Source: a virus
Virus record (IMG/VR): IMGVR_UViG_3300037230_000043
Location: 1-44,224 of that record
Length of the DNA stretch: 44,224 bases
Reading direction: 5' to 3' (one strand)
Made by a program: the position numbers and the translations under genes
Shown here: positions 5,674 to 14,700 of the stretch, in pieces
Layout: each line of letters starts with the position of its first letter
Numbering within the stretch: the first letter of the stretch is position 1
The notes under the pieces: model-generated
What the model saw: the letters and a program-made list of their open reading frames with translations, nothing else
Database searches by the model: none
Told to the model about the DNA's origin: nothing

Positions 5674-6362
5674 AACTGATCTATGATCTGACGGCCGATG
5701 AACTCTGAATAGGCCGGCGGGATCGCCTGGGAAAGTCCCGCCATGCCCATCCACTCAATACCCATCGCTTGGCGTGCGTCCTGGACGCTGTACGTGGCTC
5801 GATCGCGATTTCGTACGACGTTGGTTTGTGGCGTGTGCCCGACGACGGTTATAACCTTCCGGCGCCGGTCCCTTGGGTGATCACCGTGAACGCTAATAAC
5901 CCCGCTTCCGTGCTGGCACGCTGGCCGCAACGGAATGGAAAAGCTCGTCTCGAACAGTCGATGTCTCCGGAGCTCCGCGCTTCCCGATGGAGTCCCCAGG
6001 CCGAACATCGTGCCGCAAAGCATGATCAGAAATCCGCTCGCGCCCAGCGGAGCGCCTTCGACATTTTCTATCACCCAGGGAGTCCCGGACTTGATGAGTC
6101 GCTGCCGGGTAGGCTCTACAAGATCCGGGTATTCCTTCCCGCCTTGGAGATGCCGAAGAATCGAGTACGCCTGACACGGTGGACTTGCCCAGATGAAATC
6201 AAATCCCTCAAGCGGAAACGTCAGCGCATCAGCCTGGTGAAACTCGTCCCCGCAATACCGCGGCTGAGGTTTGATATCTACCCCTGTGACGTGAAACCGC
6301 GCCCGTTGCAGACCCTTCGTCGCGCCGCCAGCTCCACAGAAAAGATCCAACGCTCTCTTCAT
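5670..6362 (-). CDS. DNA (cytosine-5) methyltransferase
   Basis: The 230-residue protein has motif I LDLFCGAGG (residues 5-13), the catalytic motif IV SPPCQ (about 60-64, Cys63), motif VI ENV (about 99-101) and an RRHRLFE segment resembling motif VIII. The end, PPAYSEFIGRQI, resembles motif X. It is short for a C5 methyltransferase, so the target-recognition region must be small. No restriction nuclease gene is adjacent, so it is probably an orphan methyltransferase that protects phage DNA. It is expressed from an operator-bearing promoter and is essentially leaderless. Confidence 0.85.
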   Translation of the reverse strand: MKRALDLFCGAGGATKGLQRARFHVTGVDIKPQPRYCGDEFHQADALTFPLEGFDFIWASPPCQAYSILRHLQGGKEYPDLVEPTRQRLIKSGTPWVIENVEGAPLGASGFLIMLCGTMFGLGTPSGSAELRRHRLFETSFSIPLRPACQHGSGVISVHGDHPRDRRRKVITVVGHTPQTNVVRNRDRATYSVQDARQAMGIEWMGMAGLSQAIPPAYSEFIGRQIIDQL

Positions 6363-6370
6363 TTCACACT

Positions 6371-6384
6371 AGCGTAGCACGTGC
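6371..6384 (-). promoter_or_regulatory. Promoter with GCACGTGC operator, site 4
   Basis: GCACGTGC (6377-6384) abuts TACGCT (6371-6376) on the minus strand, eight bases before the methyltransferase ATG. This is the same spacing as site 2. An overlapping alternative -10 is TAGTGT (6366-6371). The extended form GAGCACGTGC matches sites 3, 6 and 7. Confidence 0.6.
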
Positions 6385-8994
6385 TCACATCGACCACCGT
6401 GCGACTACAGTTACCCCTGAGGCCTTGACTGGCGTTCCGCCGCCCACGGGTTGGTATGAAACATTCCAGGTCAGCACGTCATTCGCGAACAGGTAAAGCT
6501 GGTTCCCGGCAGGCGACGGAGTCACTAGGAACACGTTCGGGGTTGAACTTGGATAGAGCACAGCCGTGGCGATCGTAACCCCGTTTCGGAGAAGCGTGAC
6601 CACCAGATTCTGGGCAATCGGAACCGTCGCCGCCGCAATGCGGATGTCGACAAACAGACCTGTCCTTTGCACCGAGTACGGATTCGTGATCCCGATTCCG
6701 GCCGAGAGCGTTGACCCCGTTCCACTCACGAGGGTGCAGGTTTCGTATTGCAAAACCGGCAAAGGATTGGTGGTCTGCTGGATCAGATTCGCCATGTACT
6801 GCATCCAGTTCGACGGGTCATAATTATTAATCGCGGTCACCGTCCAGCGATAGAAGGAGTTGTATTTCAAGTACCATTGCTGCGCGGTTCCGTTGATTTC
6901 TGAAATAAAGAACGTCGACGGGGTGGTTCCGGTGCGCGGGATACCAAGACTCGGCAAATAGACCGTGATTCCCTGCCCTACGAAAAGCCCCGGCTTATCG
7001 GTTTCAAAGGTGAGGATTTGCGGGATATTCCCGGATTTATTTAAGAATGCCGCCGCGAGTCCGTCTAAGTTATCGACCGTCGCGACGTTCTGGACTTGAT
7101 CGATGACAGCGACGATTCCGCTTCCGCAGTGTCCGAACTTTGGTCCAAAAGGAGTGAGCGGGTTGCTCGCTGAACCAACCACGACAGATGCTGCATTTGT
7201 GCCGTCACCTGGGACATATTGGATTTCAATGTCTGCGTTGGTTGGGATGGGTCCGTAAGCAGGGCCAAGTTGTGTGCCACCAGCGAGATATGACCACAGA
7301 AAATCATTAGGTCCGGTGCTTGTCTGTCCGCTGTAGGCGGAGAGCTCGTAAACCGTCTGGACGTTGCCATTGACCGTCAAGGATAACACCGATCCGATCG
7401 GCAGGAGCGTCTCAATACCAAAGGGCGTTCCGGGAGGATCATCCCAGATTCCCGGCTGGCCCTCCGCGAAGTCAAAGGACTGATTTACCCCGCCGCCGCT
7501 GCCTCCGCTTCCGCCCGTTCCGGATCCGGGTAAGACATTCAGGTTGCTGACGACGAACTCCTGGTTGCGGTACCCGGATGTCTGAGAACCGCCGGAGACG
7601 GAGTTTTGAACCATCGGCGTTCCCTGCGACTTCCGGAACGGCGCGTTCGAAGCGGTTTCATCGAGTCCCCACGGCGCGGGCGGAAGGCTCGTTAGCGGCT
7701 GGAACCAGAGCACTCCGTATACATCGATCCACCAGACCGCCCCGGCTTGTGTCGCCAACTCGTTGAGCATCTGTGTGACGGTCTCGTACTGGCCCGACGT
7801 CGCCGCGCCAAGCACTCCGAAAGTTCCCGGTGCCGCGACGCCTTGCGTGGTGATGCCTTCGCCGTTCAGATAGTTTGCGACGACATCCAGGACATCGGCG
7901 ACTGGATCTGACCCGGCTGCGTAGACGACTCCGGTCACTACCCGGTGGTCGCAAATGCTCGTCTTGTCCAGCGCGGTGATGTGGTAGGTGATCGCAGTAG
8001 GCATCGCCGGGTCAAATGGCATTTCTCGATCGACGCCCACGGTATCAATGCAGCCGGCGAACAGCGTCAGCCCGGCTTCCACGACCTTAATCGTGACGCC
8101 GCACATGTCCTGCGCCGCCGTGAATTGCCCGGGAACGAGAAGGCCGCCGATGTCGACGTAATCCAGCGTCAGCGTCGCGCGACCGATCGCCTGACTGACG
8201 ATCGTCGAGGCCACGGCATTTGATCCAGCCCCCATGGGTGATGCACCGGCGAAGCTGGAGCCGCTCTTGATCCCGGTAAGGTTGATCCCTCCCAGAAAGA
8301 CCTGGTACGCACCGTTGCCGCCCTGAATAGCGGGAATCGGCCAGGATTCGCTCGAGGGAATCGCCGCGGAACCCGAGGCGACATTGATAAACTGCTGCGC
8401 GCCGACGTGCGGCGAATACCAAGTCTCTCCGGACGGGATCGCGGGTTTCGGCGGACTGATAGCCAGCGTCGAAACGAACGGCGGGTACCAGGTTTCCCCG
8501 GTCGGAATCGGAGCCGCCGGCGTCACAACCTGCTGAACGTTGAGAAGCGGAGTCGGCCAGTGCTCACCTGTCGGGATGGCCGCGCCCATGGTGATCGGGC
8601 CCGCCAGGTCCGGCGTCCCCCACGCTTCCCCTGAGAAGATGGCCGGAAGCTGGTTGAGCGTGATCTGCTGGAACTGGCTAAGTGTCGGGCTGCCCCAGTG
8701 CTCGCCCGTGGGAATTGCCGCTGCGAGTTTGATCGGCCCCGCGACATCCGGAGTGCCCCACGATTCACCCGTGGGAATAGCGGCCGCCGGCGAGATGGTT
8801 TGCGGGCTGGAACCGAGAACCTGAAGTGCTCCCATGCTCAGGTACCCGGTTCCTCCGGTGTTCAGAACACCAGGGAATCCGGTGTGTTTGATGCCGGAAC
8901 CACTTGCGCCAGATTGGATGGCGCCCATGTCAATGAAACCGGTACCGCCGGTGTTCAGAACTCCCGGAAAGCCTGTCCCCTTGATGCCGCTCAT
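6385..8994 (-). CDS. Large tail protein: tail hub/tip with N-terminal repeat region
   Basis: The 869-residue protein begins with two copies of a 25-residue unit (TGFPGVLNTGGTG core). It then has seven copies of a motif close to IPTGExW spaced about 20-25 residues apart (about residues 62-240), a repeat common in tail-tip proteins. The middle (ITYHITALDKTSICDHRVV, then AGAVWWIDVYGVLWF) resembles baseplate hub or late-control-D-type proteins. A glycine/serine linker follows, and the C terminus is beta-rich. It follows the beta-helix protein and completes the tail tip. The assignment rests on architecture and position. Confidence 0.65.
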   Translation of the reverse strand: MSGIKGTGFPGVLNTGGTGFIDMGAIQSGASGSGIKHTGFPGVLNTGGTGYLSMGALQVLGSSPQTISPAAAIPTGESWGTPDVAGPIKLAAAIPTGEHWGSPTLSQFQQITLNQLPAIFSGEAWGTPDLAGPITMGAAIPTGEHWPTPLLNVQQVVTPAAPIPTGETWYPPFVSTLAISPPKPAIPSGETWYSPHVGAQQFINVASGSAAIPSSESWPIPAIQGGNGAYQVFLGGINLTGIKSGSSFAGASPMGAGSNAVASTIVSQAIGRATLTLDYVDIGGLLVPGQFTAAQDMCGVTIKVVEAGLTLFAGCIDTVGVDREMPFDPAMPTAITYHITALDKTSICDHRVVTGVVYAAGSDPVADVLDVVANYLNGEGITTQGVAAPGTFGVLGAATSGQYETVTQMLNELATQAGAVWWIDVYGVLWFQPLTSLPPAPWGLDETASNAPFRKSQGTPMVQNSVSGGSQTSGYRNQEFVVSNLNVLPGSGTGGSGGSGGGVNQSFDFAEGQPGIWDDPPGTPFGIETLLPIGSVLSLTVNGNVQTVYELSAYSGQTSTGPNDFLWSYLAGGTQLGPAYGPIPTNADIEIQYVPGDGTNAASVVVGSASNPLTPFGPKFGHCGSGIVAVIDQVQNVATVDNLDGLAAAFLNKSGNIPQILTFETDKPGLFVGQGITVYLPSLGIPRTGTTPSTFFISEINGTAQQWYLKYNSFYRWTVTAINNYDPSNWMQYMANLIQQTTNPLPVLQYETCTLVSGTGSTLSAGIGITNPYSVQRTGLFVDIRIAAATVPIAQNLVVTLLRNGVTIATAVLYPSSTPNVFLVTPSPAGNQLYLFANDVLTWNVSYQPVGGGTPVKASGVTVVARWSM

Positions 8995-8997
8995 AGG

Positions 8998-10263
8998 TTA
9001 GGCCGGGGCGAAGTTATTTGCCGTTCCGTTTACGAAGGGATCGCTTCCGAGCGTGACGCAGTTCGGTCCAAGCGTGACTCCAGTTGCTGCGCCGCTTGTG
9101 CTTCCACCTGTCGCACTGTAATCCAGATAGATTCCTCCGGCCGGAATCGCGGTCAAGGTGTTGTCGAAATCCCATCCGCCGTTCCCATAGGACACGTGGT
9201 TCTGAATCGAAACACCGTAGTTCACGAAGGCGTTTGAAAGGAATCGCACGCCGTCGCGCCCGCACTTGTAGGCCACGGTGCCCTCTAATATGGTCGGCGC
9301 TTGATCGCCTTGGAGTTGCCAGCCGTCTGCCGAAGCTCCGGAAATGTTCCCTGCGATACAGCGGATGCAAGTTGCGCCCGCGATCAGGAACCCGACACCG
9401 CCGCTCTGGGAGAGGCACTGGCAATCGATAAGCGTTGTGCCGAGCAGGTTGGCCGCGATTTTGAAGCCAATCGGGTTTGTGCCGCCTCCAGAAATCGCCA
9501 GACACTTGCGAAGCACGATTCCCTGGGATCCACCCTGCGAGATGTCGAAGGCCGCGGTATTGGCTGCGTTGTAGTTTTTGACCGTGATATTTTCAAGGGT
9601 GTTGCCGTAAGACTGAGTGGCGATCCCGATCACCGTCGATTCCGAGTTGCAATCCAGGATGAAGTTCCGCAACGTGAAGGTGTTCAGATTATTGTTGTTC
9701 TGAATCTGCACGATAGTGAAAGATGTGGTGGTGGCTTGGATAGTGACCTGGCCGCCGTCGCCCCGCGTTGATGTATAGCCCGCAACGAATGATTGGGAAT
9801 TAGAGGTAAAGCTAAAATTGATCGCCGTCGCGGTCGTGATCGTTGCTTCTGCTTTTACCCAGGCGCTGTGCCCGTTCGCCATATTGGTATTCAACTGGCC
9901 CAAGGTTTGGAGCGCGCCTCCGATGTTCATCGTTACGCCTGTTCCCGTGCCTGGTGACCGGTCCAGGATGACCGTCGTTCCGTTGGTATAGGTCGCCACT
10001 TGATACCAGCCCGTGGTGATTCCGGAGCCGCTCAAGTAGATGATGTTGCCAACAATAACCGAAGTGAACGATGCCGTCGCACTGGTGATAGTGGCTACCC
10101 CAGTCGCGACGACGTCGGTGGTCGAGATGTTGTTCCCGCTGCTGTTCTTCGCATTCTGCGTCGAAAAGTCCGTTCCGGCCGCTCCACGCACGAAGCCGCC
10201 CCCATTGGTATCGCTCCCGTTGGTGGGACGAACTTCCCAGACTGATGCCGAAGAAAGCGCCAT
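8998..10263 (-). CDS. Right-handed beta-helix virion protein (tailspike-like)
   Basis: The 421-residue protein starts with WEVRPTNGSDTNGGGFV and AAGTDFS, an N terminus common to environmental phage tail proteins. The body from about residue 170 has regularly spaced N- and I/V/L-containing turns (FTLRNFILDCNSES, LENITVKNYNAAN), as in parallel beta-helix or pectate-lyase-like folds. It is probably a host-surface or polysaccharide binding tail component. Whether it has depolymerase activity cannot be judged. It lies between two other tail genes. Confidence 0.6.
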   Translation of the reverse strand: MALSSASVWEVRPTNGSDTNGGGFVRGAAGTDFSTQNAKNSSGNNISTTDVVATGVATITSATASFTSVIVGNIIYLSGSGITTGWYQVATYTNGTTVILDRSPGTGTGVTMNIGGALQTLGQLNTNMANGHSAWVKAEATITTATAINFSFTSNSQSFVAGYTSTRGDGGQVTIQATTTSFTIVQIQNNNNLNTFTLRNFILDCNSESTVIGIATQSYGNTLENITVKNYNAANTAAFDISQGGSQGIVLRKCLAISGGGTNPIGFKIAANLLGTTLIDCQCLSQSGGVGFLIAGATCIRCIAGNISGASADGWQLQGDQAPTILEGTVAYKCGRDGVRFLSNAFVNYGVSIQNHVSYGNGGWDFDNTLTAIPAGGIYLDYSATGGSTSGAATGVTLGPNCVTLGSDPFVNGTANNFAPA

Positions 10264-10266
10264 AAC

Positions 10267-10827
10267 TTATCCGAGAACCGGAACCGCGCGGCCGAACTTC
10301 CGCTTGCACTCTGCTTCGTACTCGCGCATGCGCCGCCGTTCGTCAAGCCAGATCTGATGATTGGCCCGCTGGTCCGGCGTCGGGTCGTGCAGAATAATCC
10401 TCGGTGGAGGGATCTCCAGACCCTGGAAGAGCGTGAAGACCTGGCCTGACGCCCAGGCGACGGTGATATTGCCACCGTTCGGAGTCACCGGCAGACCCGT
10501 CGCGGTATCAATTAAACCAATCAGCGGGCTGGTGCTGTTCGTCCCGGTGTTCTTGAACAACACCAGATAGGCCGATGCCGAGCCGGAAACGCTCGTGAAC
10601 GTGGTGTTGGCCGCTGAGAAGGTTCCCAGGCTGCCCGTTGGGCTGGTGAGCGTCACTGGCCCCGCAGTGGGGGTCACAGCGCCATACGGCGTAGAGTAAT
10701 ACTGGTCCGTCGTCAGGTTCGGCGTGTAGGCCGTCGTGAACAAGGACAGCGCCATTGTCGCAGTGAGCGCGTCGATGCCTCCTTCAAGGAAGAGCTCGCG
10801 CCCTAATCCGTATAATTGATTCGACAT
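10267..10827 (-). CDS. Tail-associated protein, unknown
   Basis: The 186-residue product starts MSNQLYGLGRELFLEGG. Its central part is a T/S/G-rich beta-type domain. The basic, aromatic C terminus (HQIWLDERRRMREYEAECK) may form a helix. It resembles small phage tail proteins encoded beside the beta-helix protein. The start at 10827 was chosen because upstream in-frame sequence lacks protein-like character; AGGAG lies rather far (15 bases) upstream. It is probably a virion component. Confidence 0.55.
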   Translation of the reverse strand: MSNQLYGLGRELFLEGGIDALTATMALSLFTTAYTPNLTTDQYYSTPYGAVTPTAGPVTLTSPTGSLGTFSAANTTFTSVSGSASAYLVLFKNTGTNSTSPLIGLIDTATGLPVTPNGGNITVAWASGQVFTLFQGLEIPPPRIILHDPTPDQRANHQIWLDERRRMREYEAECKRKFGRAVPVLG

Positions 10828-10876
10828 AAAACTATTTATTCTCCTGTACTTGCCATGTCTTTCTGTTTTTGGTCCA

Positions 10877-11395
10877 TCAGTACCCCTTGGACGCAACACT
10901 AGGATGGCTCAATGCCACGTACACCCGACGCGAAGTCTTACGCCTGCGCGCTTGCACCTGCCGCTTACTGAGGGGATTTAGCAGCTTATTCAATTCATCC
11001 ACACGCTTCTGACAAGCTTCGAGTTGATCTTCCTGCCGTTCCACCCGCTGCCGCATAATAGCCATCTTGCGCAGTATCCGAACGCGCTCATTCTTGAAGC
11101 GCAATTGGGCCACGGGACTGCGTATCGAGTCGTCGTCGTTGCTAGGAACCTCGGTAGCGACGGTAATCGACTCCCGCATGCTACGAGCTATCCCAAGTTC
11201 CACGCGGTAGCGGGCGAGAGCTTCTTCTATCGAGCTAAACTCATGAATTCCGCGATTAATCTGGTCTGTAGTGAGCTCAATAAACTTCTTTCTGCTCGCC
11301 AAACACCGCCGGCAGGCCTCGCATAAGCAAAGGCGGCGAAACAAGCGATACATGCGATTTGAGCGAGCCTTCTCGGCTTTTAGTGATTTACTCAT
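10877..11395 (-). CDS. Basic coiled-coil protein with N-terminal cysteine cluster
   Basis: The 172-residue protein is rich in K/R. It has a cysteine cluster near the N terminus (LCLCEACRRCLAS, residues 22-34), a predicted coiled coil (about 110-140) and a basic tail. It lies between the tape-measure side and the tail-tip genes but does not look like a tail protein. Its composition differs somewhat from its neighbours, so it could be an inserted accessory gene. Function is unknown. Confidence 0.45.
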   Translation of the reverse strand: MSKSLKAEKARSNRMYRLFRRLCLCEACRRCLASRKKFIELTTDQINRGIHEFSSIEEALARYRVELGIARSMRESITVATEVPSNDDDSIRSPVAQLRFKNERVRILRKMAIMRQRVERQEDQLEACQKRVDELNKLLNPLSKRQVQARRRKTSRRVYVALSHPSVASKGY

Positions 11396-11404
11396 CGGTC
11401 TAGT

Positions 11405-11704
11405 TTACGACGGCTTGGAATCTCCCAGTTCCTTGAGCTTCTGCATAATCGCCGCCGGACCGAACCGGGCAACCAGGGCGTCGAGAGTACTCCCGTCGTG
11501 GAGCAGCGTCTTATTCAGCCGCGGATCCGCCAGGCCTGCGAGCTTTGATTGCTCCACAATCGTCTTATTGATAAAGACCGCGTGGATGCGCCGGTTCTCC
11601 ATCCGGAGCGCGTCAATGGCCGCGTCCCGCTCGTTTTTATGCGCCTGCAACTCTTCGAGAGTGGCCGCGTCGGCTTTCGACATAATGTCGTCTACTGGGG
11701 TCAT
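11405..11704 (-). CDS. Small helical protein downstream of tape measure
   Basis: The 99-residue protein is largely helical (ATLEELQAHKNERDAAIDAL). Its ATG overlaps the stop of the tape measure gene by four bases, implying translational coupling. Small proteins in this position are often tail assembly or distal tail factors. No specific family is recognised. Confidence 0.55.
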   Translation of the reverse strand: MTPVDDIMSKADAATLEELQAHKNERDAAIDALRMENRRIHAVFINKTIVEQSKLAGLADPRLNKTLLHDGSTLDALVARFGPAAIMQKLKELGDSKPS

Positions 11705-14700
11705 AATTTGAAACCTGCCTGTCTTAAAGTCGTGATGAGTTGCTGCTGAACTACGTTGGCGAGCTGCTGCGCGCCGTTTGAGCCGACAATCGTCGCTCCC
11801 GGAATCGTGATATTGATCTGCGGAGCCTGCGTGTTGGTGATGGTGACCGGAAGCGGGTTGCCGCTTGAATACTGAGGCGTCGGAGGCGTGAAGTTTCCCG
11901 AGTTCGGAGCGTACGCGGCGTAGTTCACCCCTTGCGAATAGCCCGACGAATCGACCGACAGCCCGCCGGATCCGCCATAGCCGAGCGCCGTACTCCCGAA
12001 CGGATTTCCTGGGTTGTTCGCCATGTTGAACGCGGCCTGCATGGCTTGCTGAATCGTTTGCCCCATTGCGGAATAGGTCGTGCCCGGACCCGCGTCCGCA
12101 GCCCCTGGCGTAAATTGCTGGGTGGTTGTTCCGTCGGCGTTCTGTGTCAGACCCTGCGCTACCGTGACCGCATAGCTGTAAAGTCCAGACTGTGGATCAT
12201 AGGTCAGGTTCGGATTGACCTTCACTTCGGCCGTTCCCTGATTCGGAAGCGTTAACCCCGTCGCTTGCGTGAAGGCTGCAATCAAAGATTGGTCGTTCGA
12301 GAACAGCGCCTGCTGATTGGTTTGGCTGGTATTCGAAGCGCCGGCGCCCGCGTCCGAGAAGGCGTTGCTATAAGACTCCAGGCCTTGCATGTATGTGGCG
12401 AGCGCCTGAGCAACGCTTTCTGTCGAGGAAGCCGCGGAGCTCGAGGCGGAAGCCGCTGCCGTCGCGGAGCTCGAGAGTTGAGACAAGGCAACCGTCGCCC
12501 CACCGACAGCACCCGTGAAGACTGGGACCGCGGCGTTTTCTTCGGCAAGGTAGCCGGTCAGCGCCTGGGACTCGGAATTGAATTGAGCTTGAGTAATCGT
12601 GCCGGCTGCCAGTTCCTGATTCAAGGACTGCATGTCGGCGTTCAAGCCAGACAGCGTCAGTGTGACGTTTCCACCTTGGTTGGCCAGCGTCCCGAGAACA
12701 TCGTTTGCCTGAATCGCGGAAGTGTACAGCGAATTCGTTCCGCCAACGGAAAGCGAAGCTGCAGAGCTCGCACTGACGAGACCCGTCAACGCCGTGGTTG
12801 CGGTCGTCGACGCCGTTGCGGTCGACGCCAGCGCCGTGCTCGCGCCTGTCGAGGAATACGCCACCATCTGAATCGGTGCGTTCGCCTGATTCAGTTCCGA
12901 AGCTAAGGCGTAAAGCGACTGCTGAACCGTTCCGCCCGTTTCCCCGATCAGGGTTTCGACTTCCGAAAGTGCCGAGCCCGTATCCGTGAAACTGGTGCCC
13001 AGCGCGGTATTGACATCCTGCAGCGCCTGAGTCGCGGTTACCGCTGCCGTGGTGGCTGTCGTCGCCGCGGCCGTCGCCGACGTATTGGAAGTGGTCGCAG
13101 CTGTGTTGCTTGAGGTTGCCGTAGTATTTGTTGTAACTGCCGCGTCGGCCGCGGTGATGCTCGTAATGAACGCGTTGTTCGACGTCCCGTCCGCGTTCAA
13201 GCCTTCCGCGAGCCGTTCCAACTCCAGGTTGACTGCGTCGATCTGACTGCCGGATTGTGGATTGAGCGTCTGTGGAACGTCGGTGGCAAGATTGAGCTCC
13301 CCGTTTTTCAGGTAGTTCAGCCCCATGGCGCCCAGGGTGTAGGCGCTCGACGACATACTGGCGGCGTCGCCCATGGACTGATCCATGCTCGATAGAGCGT
13401 TGGCCGCTCCCTGTGCCGCGTTTCCAATTGCTGTAATCGCCGTCGCCGCGTTCGCCGCCGGTCCCTGCGTCGCGTTCATCGTTGCGATGGCATCGTTCAA
13501 CTGCTGCACAAGCGCCTGAACTGCGCTGTTTGTGCTGGTGGTCGTGGCTCCCGTCGCCGTGAGTTGGATACCCATCTTCGCGAGTGCGCTCTGCGCTTGC
13601 GTGAAAGCATCCTGGACCGCAAGCTGCCCTTGAATGGTGGTCTGCGCCGTGCTGTTCAGGGAGATCCACGCGTCTACGACACCTTCCGTGGAGCTGACTT
13701 GGCGGTTCGCCGCGCCAGTCAACTGCGTCATCGCGTTTTGCGCGGCGATGATCGGGTTTTGGATTTGCAACGCGGCATTCGCGGCGTTTCCGAGTCCCTG
13801 CGCCGCGTTGTTCGCGCCAGCCGCCAACTTATTGTGAGCGTCCGCGAAGGAAAGAACTGTGACCGTCCCGCCGTCTGCGGTCTGCACCACCTTCGAGATC
13901 ATTCCATTCGCGTTCGCTCCCGCTCCGGCCGTCGCCGTCATGGCCGCCTGGAGCGATTCCATAGTTGGAGTGAGCTTCCCGTTTACCGTGACCAGGTCAA
14001 GACCCTGCGTTGCCGCCTGGGTGAGCTGCTGAGCGAGGGCATTAATCGCCGGGGTTGCCGTCGCCGCGTTTGCCGCCGCAAACACGAGGCCGGTTCCGAC
14101 CTGGGTCACACTGAGGCCCAGCGCGGCCGCATCCGTCTGAACTGTCTTAAACGCGGCCGCGCTGGCTTCGATTGAAGCTGCGGTTTGAATGCTCTGGTTC
14201 TTTAGCCCCTCATAGGTGGTGATGACGTTTTGGAGCGCAGTCTGTTGATTGCCAGCCTGAATGGTTAGCGCCTCCATGGCTGCAACTGGATCGTAGAACG
14301 ACGTTCCTAAGGTCGTAGCTTCGGATTGTAGGCTCTTATAAACGTCCAGGAGTTGCTGTTGCGCGGTGACTTGCTGATCAGCTGACAGCGTTCCGCTCGC
14401 GAGCGCTGTTTCCAGGTTTTGAAGAACCTGCACATTCGCATTGAAAACGGCCTGCGTGTCCTGACTGGCCTTATTCATCAGGGCTTGCTGACCGGCTGCT
14501 GTCGCGAACGCATCGCCCGCCGCTTTGGCAGCGGACTCGGCTTTCGTGTATGCCGTCGCGAGAGTCCCGAGAGACGCCGTTCCATCATCGAACGCGGACT
14601 GTACCGAGTTGTAAACCGCGATGGCCGATTGGGCTTTTTCCTGCGCAAGCTGCTCGGCCTGGGTAATTCCAGCAACGGAATCCGCAAAATCTTTCGTCTT

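Noticed and set aside
9193-9200. CACGTG in the beta-helix gene
   Set aside because: Only the central hexamer matches (ACACGTGG) and it lies in coding sequence away from a promoter.
12368-13669. 433-codon minus-strand frame inside the tape measure
   Set aside because: Different frame from the tape measure and rich in R/G/H/D, typical of out-of-frame translation.
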